Shown piece by piece: positions 57,954 through 64,000 of a stretch of DNA of 64,000 bases (its first letter is position 1; every line of letters starts with the position of its first letter). This DNA is from Candidatus Aminicenantota bacterium. Its GTDB lineage: Bacteria; Acidobacteriota; Aminicenantia; Aminicenantales; Aminicenantaceae. Below the pieces are notes generated by a model, which saw nothing but the letters and a program-made list of their open reading frames with translations, was not told the origin of the DNA and searched no databases. A program made the translations under genes and the position numbers. Location: the NCBI GenBank assembly GCA_016927475.1, contig JAFGMO010000083.1, positions 1-64,000 of the forward strand. Direction: 5' to 3'.

Positions 57954-60028
57954 AAACCATGAACAAAAAATACCGGTTCGTAGAATGGATATTTATCGGT
58001 GTCCTTTTGCTGCCTATAGCCCTTAAGGGCGGGGACAACTCGGATTTTAACGGAAAATGGGTTCTTATTCCGGAAAAAAGCGCCGATATCGACCTTTACG
58101 GCACGCTCTCTCTGACATTTAAAATCCGGACTGACGGATTAAGCTTCACCCAGAGATGGGGCCGGGGCCGGTATTTTGAAGAAACACTCGATATACGAAC
58201 CGGAGGAATCGTCAATCGCTTTCCCATAAAGGACCGGGTTTTTCCGACCAATGTTTTTATGGGGATTTCTCTTCCCGTTGACGGGGAACGCCGGGTAAAG
58301 GCCGAGTGGAGGAACGGCGGAAAGTCGCTTTGGATGGAGGAGGAATATACGGTTCTTGCTTCCCAGGGTCCGAAAAAAATAACTGTCGATCATGTTTTCC
58401 GTATTTCCGAACAAGGAAACATGCTCACATATACGATCCGGCGCTCGACCCGTAAGACGGGCCCGGAAATGACCTATGTCATGAAGCGCGAGGGATTCCG
58501 TGAAGCCCATTTTTTGCGGTTGGAAGATGACTGGAACCTGGATGGCGGTCTTCCTCTCAATGCCTTTCTGATCAGTCTTCAGGGAACGGTCAACCGGGAG
58601 GCCCCAAGACTCTATTTTATTTACCCGGATTCCTGGTCTTTTACCTATACCCCTGCGCTTTTTTCGTTTTTCAAAGAGAAGAAAAATTTTACATTCTCCG
58701 ACTTGCGCACACCAGGCCGGGCCCTGGATGTTCTGAAAGAGCACGTTAAGGGTTTTGTCGTTTGGGATACAGAAGTCCGGACTTCCCTGATTGTCGCCTT
58801 TACCGCGGCCGGTCTGGAGGATGCAGTTGTTGTCAGTGAAGATCTTCTTCCACTGGTGGAGGGAGCGGGCTTGGAGAAAAAAGAGGATTTGAGAGGAATA
58901 TTCAGGGGATGGACCGACGCCGATATTTATGCTTGGGCGGCGGATCGCTACTGGAATCGGTGCAGCCGGGATATCATCATCTGGATGGGCGGCGAACACG
59001 GCCGTGTCATGAAACCGGGTGTGGCCGACTGGGGCATAAAAAACCGGTCCTTTTTCAATGACCTTTCCAGCCGTCCGTCGGATAAGGAAGAATACGCTCT
59101 GGCAGACAGGCTGCTGGGTGATATGAAACCATATTCCATGGTCATGGGGTGGCATTCTTATGCCAAAGACCTGGAGCGGGAGCATGTAACCCTCTGTTCA
59201 AAACACGGTCTTCGGGTTGAAGGCCTGCACACCCTCCCCAACATGAGTTTCAGCAGCCAGGTTCCATTAACTCCCGGATTTGAGTTCAAAAACAACCACA
59301 ACATCGATCCGCAAAAAATCTCTTCACCTGAAAATAAAGTTTATATCACCTGTGTCCAGACGGATGGATTGGGTATCGGCGCCTGGCTCAAACCGGGACG
59401 AGGGAAAATTCCATACGCTTGGGAAGTCATCATGAACCTTTCCTGGATGGCCCCGGCCGTCCTTGAGTATTATTACACCGAGGCCACGACCAACGATTAT
59501 TTTATCGGCTGTTTGTCCGGTCCGGGTTACATCTATCCCAAAGCGGTTCCGCCGAAGCTGCTCCCGGGGCTTATCGACATGGCCCAGAAGATGATGGATA
59601 GCCTGGACCTCAGTGTGTTCGAAATCATGGATTATTCCGAAGGAGCCACCGTTGAAGGCAACACGGAGCTGACACGGAGTGTGGTCGACGCCTATTATAA
59701 AGGGATGCCCGAGGCCATCGGTTTTCTCAACGGTTACGCTCCGGCCTTTACCTTTGCGGTCCGGGAAGGCCGGCCTTTGATTTCTTATGATTATTATCTC
59801 TCGCCGGTGAAGTCCGAGGAAGAAGCCGCGGCCGATCTGAAAGAGCTGGCCCTTATCAACGAAGCCAGGCCTTATTATCTTCTCATGCATATCAGGGAAT
59901 ACAGCGATGTCGATCGCGTTAAAAGTATAATGGACCGGCTGGGGCCGGATTTTGAACTGGTTCCGCTGGATGTTTTTCTGAAAATGGCCGGGGAGAAACC
60001 CACCTTCAGGGAGCGCTTCAAAAATTGA
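57950..60028 (+). CDS. GxGYxYP-domain exported protein, putative glycoside-hydrolase-like
   Basis: The 692-residue product has a signal-like N-terminus (hydrophobic WIFIGVLLLPIAL), an N-terminal beta-rich lipocalin-like domain (about 25-165: DFNGKWVLIPEKS, LSLTFKIRTDGLSFTQ) and a large domain (about 175-680) with the motif GPGYIYP near residue 525, which names the GxGYxYP family. That family is suspected, not proven, to act on glycans. The start may be ATG 57950, overlapping the rtcB stop, or ATG 57959. Coupling to an RNA ligase is odd and may only reflect dense packing. Confidence 0.8.
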   Translation: MKTMNKKYRFVEWIFIGVLLLPIALKGGDNSDFNGKWVLIPEKSADIDLYGTLSLTFKIRTDGLSFTQRWGRGRYFEETLDIRTGGIVNRFPIKDRVFPTNVFMGISLPVDGERRVKAEWRNGGKSLWMEEEYTVLASQGPKKITVDHVFRISEQGNMLTYTIRRSTRKTGPEMTYVMKREGFREAHFLRLEDDWNLDGGLPLNAFLISLQGTVNREAPRLYFIYPDSWSFTYTPALFSFFKEKKNFTFSDLRTPGRALDVLKEHVKGFVVWDTEVRTSLIVAFTAAGLEDAVVVSEDLLPLVEGAGLEKKEDLRGIFRGWTDADIYAWAADRYWNRCSRDIIIWMGGEHGRVMKPGVADWGIKNRSFFNDLSSRPSDKEEYALADRLLGDMKPYSMVMGWHSYAKDLEREHVTLCSKHGLRVEGLHTLPNMSFSSQVPLTPGFEFKNNHNIDPQKISSPENKVYITCVQTDGLGIGAWLKPGRGKIPYAWEVIMNLSWMAPAVLEYYYTEATTNDYFIGCLSGPGYIYPKAVPPKLLPGLIDMAQKMMDSLDLSVFEIMDYSEGATVEGNTELTRSVVDAYYKGMPEAIGFLNGYAPAFTFAVREGRPLISYDYYLSPVKSEEEAAADLKELALINEARPYYLLMHIREYSDVDRVKSIMDRLGPDFELVPLDVFLKMAGEKPTFRERFKN

Positions 60029-60055
60029 GATACTTTATCTCAGGAAAGGTTTTTT

Positions 60056-62458
60056 ATGCTTAAAAATTTTCTCATCGTCGCCCTCCGAAACATGAAACGC
60101 ACGAAAATTTATTCCCTGGTCAACATCGCCGGGCTGACGATAGGCATGGCCGTCTGTTTTCTCATCCTCCTCTGGGTTTACGAAGAGCTCCGCTTCGATA
60201 GTTTTCATGCTCATGCCGATCGTATCTACAGGATCTGCACCGACCTTCATGCCGGCACTCATCTTCGAACGCCCATGACCATGCCGGAACTGGCAAAAGC
60301 GCTGGTCCGGGATTATCCGGAAGTACAGAATGCGGTCCGAATCGAACGGCCTCGCCGGGTTCCCGTTCGTGTTGAAGATGAGCTTTTTTTTCAAGAAGAA
60401 GTCTGTTTTGCAGACAGCTCTCTTTTTGAAATTTTTTCCTTCCCCCTTATAAGCGGTGATAATCGCCGTCTTCTTCAAGAACCCTACACGGTCGTTCTGA
60501 CCGAGGAAACTGCGCTAAAAATATTCAAGGAAAAAGATGTGGTCGGTAAGGTTCTTGAAATCGAAGGTAAAGAGTACACCGTTACCGGTATCGCGGCTGA
60601 GGTGCCGCCGCATTCCCACATACGCTTCAAAGCAGTCCGTTCCTTCGAAACCCTTTACCGGGAAAGACGGGCGGATATGGAGAACTGGCTCAATATCCAG
60701 TATTATGCCTATCTTCTTCTCGAAGATGCCAAGGCGGCACAAAGAGTGGAGGAGAAGCTTCCGGTAACTATAAATACCTTCATGGGTGAAACGCTGGATG
60801 TTATGGGAGGAAGCATTCAATTTTTTCTTCAATCTTTGACGCGGATTCATCTTTTTTCCAAACTATGGGGAGAGATGTCTGTCAACGGCGACATCGGGCT
60901 GGTCAGGCTTTTTGCGGGAATCGCGTTTTTTATCCTCTGTATCGCTTGTTTTAATTTTATCAACCTGACCACGGCCAGAATGAGCACTCGCTTACCTGAA
61001 ATCGGCATACGGAAAAGTCTCGGATCGGACCGCCGGCTGCTGGTTTTCCAGTTCATCGGAGAGTCGCTTCTTTATGCCATGGTTTCCTTTCTGCTGGCCC
61101 ATGTTTTTATGACTCTGGCCGCACCTGTTTTCAGCTCTTTCATCGGCGGGGCTTTTAGGCCGAGTTTTGTAAAAAAAACATGGATTTTTGCTGCATTTTT
61201 AGGAATCGCCTTGGTTGTTGGTGCCCTTTCCGGTCTTTATCCGGCTTTTTATCTTTCTTCCTTTCATCCGGTTCGTATTCTGCAGAAAGGGCTTGAAAGG
61301 GGAAAGGGACACCATCATTTTCGAAACATGCTGGTGACGTTTCAATTTGCCGTCTCGATTGTTCTTATTATCGGAGCCGTCATCATCTATCAGCAGATCC
61401 GTTTTCTGAAAACAAAAAACTACGGTTATGATGACAACCGGGTCGTTGTTCTTCCGGGAGCACGCGGCCTGCTGCAAAAGGCTTCCCTTGAATCCGTTAG
61501 AAAGGAATTCCTCGGCGTGCCCGGTGTCGATGAGACGGCGTTTTCTTATCTTGTGCCCGGCAGGGGAGTACAGAAGGCCATTGTTTATCCTGAAGGATTC
61601 ACCGAGAGCCAGCCCCAGACCGTGGCCCGATGGGAGGTTGATACCCATTACCTTCCCCTGATGGATATCAAGGTGGTCTCCGGAAGACCGTTTAATGAAA
61701 CAAGGGATTCGGATAAGACGGAGGCCGTTATCATCAACGAAATGACGGCAAGGGTATTTGGTTGGAAGGAACCCTTGGGCAAAACCTTTCGAGTATCCGT
61801 ACGTGGAGGCCAGGCAGAAGCTACGGCCGTTGTCCGGGTCATCGGGGTAGTTAGAGATTTCCATATTGCTTCTCTCCACCAAAAAATCGAACCTCTGTTG
61901 ATTTTTAACGACACTTCCCGGATTGGATATATCTCTCTGAAGTTGGCCTCTGAAAATTTATCCCGGACCCTGGCCCTTATCGCTGAAAAGTGGCGGGTAT
62001 TGGAGCCCGACCGGCCTTTTGAGTATTTTTTTCTGGATGATTCCTTTGAATGCTTCTACCGGAGTGAAGAACGGATGGGCCGGTTATCGGTTGCTTTCAG
62101 TATCGTTGCCGTGTTTTTGGCTTGTTTGGGACTTTTCAGTCTCTCTGCTTTTTTAACTGAAAGGCGGACCAAAGAGATAGGGATCCGAAAGGTCCTTGGT
62201 GCTTCCGTACCAGGCATCGTCCGCTTTCTATCGAAAGAATTTCTCCTCCTGGCTCTTGCGGCCAATGTTTTGGCTTGGCCGGCAGCCTATTACGGTTTGG
62301 TGCGGTGGTTAAACAGCTTTGCTTATCGTATCGACATCGGCTTCGGACCTTTTGTTTTGGCCGCTGTAGCCGCTGTTCTGGGTGCTTTTTTCTCGGTTTC
62401 CCTTCAAACCATTCGTGCGGCCCGGGCTAATCCCGTTGATTCCTTGCGCTATGAATAA
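60056..62458 (+). CDS. MacB/FtsX-type ABC permease, copy 2
   Basis: The 800-residue inner-membrane protein is a paralogue of that at 14105-16471, with the same duplicated MacB periplasmic/FtsX layout: start MLKNFLIVALRNMKRTK, three helices at about 285-420, and a C-terminal group introduced by KEIGIRKVLGA. Shared details include FEYFFLDDSF and YRSEERM before the last helices. No ATPase gene is beside it. Such long permeases occur in many copies in Bacteroidota- and Acidobacteriota-like genomes and usually serve an ATPase encoded elsewhere. The substrate is unknown. Confidence 0.88.
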   Translation: MLKNFLIVALRNMKRTKIYSLVNIAGLTIGMAVCFLILLWVYEELRFDSFHAHADRIYRICTDLHAGTHLRTPMTMPELAKALVRDYPEVQNAVRIERPRRVPVRVEDELFFQEEVCFADSSLFEIFSFPLISGDNRRLLQEPYTVVLTEETALKIFKEKDVVGKVLEIEGKEYTVTGIAAEVPPHSHIRFKAVRSFETLYRERRADMENWLNIQYYAYLLLEDAKAAQRVEEKLPVTINTFMGETLDVMGGSIQFFLQSLTRIHLFSKLWGEMSVNGDIGLVRLFAGIAFFILCIACFNFINLTTARMSTRLPEIGIRKSLGSDRRLLVFQFIGESLLYAMVSFLLAHVFMTLAAPVFSSFIGGAFRPSFVKKTWIFAAFLGIALVVGALSGLYPAFYLSSFHPVRILQKGLERGKGHHHFRNMLVTFQFAVSIVLIIGAVIIYQQIRFLKTKNYGYDDNRVVVLPGARGLLQKASLESVRKEFLGVPGVDETAFSYLVPGRGVQKAIVYPEGFTESQPQTVARWEVDTHYLPLMDIKVVSGRPFNETRDSDKTEAVIINEMTARVFGWKEPLGKTFRVSVRGGQAEATAVVRVIGVVRDFHIASLHQKIEPLLIFNDTSRIGYISLKLASENLSRTLALIAEKWRVLEPDRPFEYFFLDDSFECFYRSEERMGRLSVAFSIVAVFLACLGLFSLSAFLTERRTKEIGIRKVLGASVPGIVRFLSKEFLLLALAANVLAWPAAYYGLVRWLNSFAYRIDIGFGPFVLAAVAAVLGAFFSVSLQTIRAARANPVDSLRYE

Positions 62459-62469
62459 GGAGAAATAAC

Positions 62470-63351
62470 ATGATCGACACGGAGCTGAAAGATAAAGTCG
62501 TCGTTGTTACAGGGGCTAATCACGGTATCGGCGCCGCTACGGCTGAAGCCTTTTCCCAGCAAGGTGCCGCCGTTTTTATTCATTTCTGGCGTTTGCCCGT
62601 GAATCTTCTCGGCTCGACAAAAGAAAAGGCGGAAAAAGCCGTCCGGCCCGGCGTGGATTACTACAGCAGGGTTATCATGCAGTCGGCCGAAATGGTCGCT
62701 GAAAAGATCAAAAAAAGAGGGGGAAATGTCTTTACATGGGAGACGGACCTTTCCATTCCGGATAACATACCCAGAATATTCGATCTTGCGGAACAAAATC
62801 TGGGTGATGTCAGCATCGTTGTCAACAACGCCGCCTTCGGTAATAACGACACTTTCCTCCCTCAAAAAGCGCTGGAAAAATCCCCTTATTTTGCCGAGGA
62901 ATACAAGATCCGGCCTCTGACGGCGGCTACTCATGATGAACATTTTTCAGTCAACAGCCGGGGAACGGCCTTGATGATGGCAGAATTCGCCAGGAGACAT
63001 ATAAACCGCGGTTCACAATGGGGGCGGATTATCAATATCAGTACCGACGGGGCGAGAGGGCATGCTTTCAATGTTTCGTATGGTGCCAGTAAAAATGCTG
63101 TCGAAAGCTACACCCGGGCAGCGGCTTATGAATTGGGTCCGTACGGGATCACCGTCAACGGGATCTCACCAGGAGCCGTTCAAACGGGCTGGATGCCTGA
63201 GAACCTTGAGAAGAGCCTGGCGGAAAGTTATCCCCTAAGAAGAGTTGGCCGGCCTGAGGACATTGCCGACGCAGTGGTCTTTTTTGCCTCCAAGCAAGCG
63301 GATTGGATTACAGGCCAGGTTCTTTATGTCGGCGGCGGCAACGCCATGTAA
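62470..63351 (+). CDS. Short-chain dehydrogenase/reductase
   Basis: The 293-residue classical SDR has the cofactor motif TGANHGIG, NNAAF, the catalytic serine in INISTDG, the YxxxK pair in YGASKNA and the ISPGAVQTGWM substrate loop. An insert of about 40 residues after the second strand (NLLGSTKEKAEKAVRP and on) is longer than usual. It probably oxidises or reduces an alcohol/carbonyl with NAD(P); FabG-like and sugar-dehydrogenase roles are both possible. AAGGAG precedes the ATG. It follows the permease gene at 11 bp. Confidence 0.88.
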   Translation: MIDTELKDKVVVVTGANHGIGAATAEAFSQQGAAVFIHFWRLPVNLLGSTKEKAEKAVRPGVDYYSRVIMQSAEMVAEKIKKRGGNVFTWETDLSIPDNIPRIFDLAEQNLGDVSIVVNNAAFGNNDTFLPQKALEKSPYFAEEYKIRPLTAATHDEHFSVNSRGTALMMAEFARRHINRGSQWGRIINISTDGARGHAFNVSYGASKNAVESYTRAAAYELGPYGITVNGISPGAVQTGWMPENLEKSLAESYPLRRVGRPEDIADAVVFFASKQADWITGQVLYVGGGNAM

Positions 63352-63443
63352 TCCAACGTTAAACTTTCTTCCTGGCTTTAGGTTTTGAGATTTATGTTTT
63401 TTCCATCCGTTCAAAGAGGATAAGTGAAAAAAAAGGAGAGTGT

Positions 63444-63920
63444 TTAAAATCCGAATCCCACCGTCGCTCCGAACCAGTTATAAGAAAAGGCGTTTTCCAT
63501 GGGCGTGAACATGAAAGCCTGAATTTTGATGAAATCAGCCTTGAAGCCGGCGTTAAATTTAAGCAGGAAATCGCCCTCGAGGGTGTAGCCGCTACCGATG
63601 ATAATCGGCAGGCTCAGCCCGGCTCCAAAATAAGCGACCGACGCGCGGACGTTCAGGAGAACTCCCGGAGTGATAAAAACGGGATTGAATTTGAATTGGT
63701 AGATAAGAAGGTCGCACTCGGGGCTGATCATGAGAACCTCTCCAAGGTTGATATCGATATTGGCCCCTGCCAACCCGATAAGGGGATTGAAAGAAAAACT
63801 GCTCTCGGTGATGACCCCGCCCCTGAGGTAAAAGTTTACCGGGTTGTCAGCGCTGCTCTTGGGAGCCGTGGCAAGAATCATAAAAACGGACAGCAGTAAG
63901 AAAAAAATGAGTTTTTTCAT
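63444..63920 (-). CDS. Small outer-membrane barrel-like protein, unknown
   Basis: The 158-residue product has a clear signal peptide (MKKLIFFLLLSVFMILATAPKSSA) and a mature part of alternating strands ending GATVGFGF, as in small eight-stranded outer-membrane barrels. It carries no cysteine in the mature part and no motif I know. AAGGAGG precedes the ATG. It converges with the SDR gene across a 92-bp gap without a clear terminator. The 80 bases after its start to the window end hold only AT-rich upstream sequence. Confidence 0.7.
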   Translation of the reverse strand: MKKLIFFLLLSVFMILATAPKSSADNPVNFYLRGGVITESSFSFNPLIGLAGANIDINLGEVLMISPECDLLIYQFKFNPVFITPGVLLNVRASVAYFGAGLSLPIIIGSGYTLEGDFLLKFNAGFKADFIKIQAFMFTPMENAFSYNWFGATVGFGF

Positions 63921-64000
63921 GGATCCTCCTTCTTAAATCCCTTTGACTTCAAAAGTATCATAGTGATTTGAGAATTGAGAGTAAAGCAAAATTGTAAGAT

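Noticed and set aside
1..64000. rRNA, tRNA, phage or transposase genes
   Set aside because: Reading both strands by eye gave no rRNA or tRNA signature and no integrase, transposase or phage structural protein among the long frames.

Overview
The window looks like a chromosome segment of a strict or nearly strict anaerobe with a Gram-negative envelope. Outer-membrane barrels, a TonB-type receptor, signal peptides and two 790-800 residue MacB-type permeases point to the envelope type. Corrinoid methyltransferases, rubrerythrin, rubredoxin and desulforedoxin-like proteins point to anaerobiosis. An Acidobacteria-type VWFA-related protein, a pair of long FtsX/MacB permeases and base composition in the mid-40s percent GC (by eye) make Candidatus Aminicenantes or a related Acidobacteriota-like lineage my best guess. 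That placement is inference. No rRNA, tRNA, transposase gene or CRISPR array was seen.

Region 1 (1-14081) is a one-carbon island read in one direction. It holds a MarR regulator, a MetH-type reactivation-domain protein, three MttB-superfamily methyltransferases without in-frame amber codons (hence non-pyrrolysine), a methyl-THF:corrinoid methyltransferase, two corrinoid proteins, MetV-like and MetF proteins, an asparagine-synthetase-like protein with no nucleophilic cysteine, and a betaine-type ABC importer. The reading is import of a methylated quaternary amine, stepwise demethylation onto cobalamin, transfer to tetrahydrofolate and oxidation through MetF. The importer's fused binding domain has its two lobes in swapped order.

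Region 2 (14105-32380) is mixed: a MacB-type permease, a double-PAS histidine kinase, a secreted unknown beside the VWFA protein, MutM, an oxygen-defence cluster (desulforedoxin-like, ferritin-like, rubredoxin, rubredoxin reductase, porin), class I aldolase, PurA, alanine racemase, a histone-tail/desulforedoxin fusion and a sigma-54 activator.

Region 3 (32381-40488) starts with a good sigma-54 promoter next to that activator. It drives an Fe-S assembly set: Nfu, a cysteine desulfurase homologue without the PLP lysine, and IscU fused to zinc ribbons. STAS, NadA and rubrerythrin genes follow, then a site-2 protease, endonuclease III, a VOC protein, an AmmeMemoRadiSam-type radical SAM protein and a membrane protein.

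Region 4 (40602-55793) is the accessory part. A 1,408-residue exported TPR protein faces a six-gene minus-strand operon: ECF sigma factor, membrane anti-sigma-like protein, exported caspase fused to an outer-membrane barrel, TonB-type receptor, S10 serine carboxypeptidase and a free-standing barrel related to the caspase barrel. Beyond it are a repeat copy and a seven-bladed propeller protein with a CFI-box C-terminus. I regard the caspase-barrel operon as the most likely undescribed system.

Region 5 (56041-63920) has archease-RtcB RNA repair/ligation genes with a clear promoter, a GxGYxYP-domain protein, a second MacB-type permease, a short-chain dehydrogenase and a small barrel protein.
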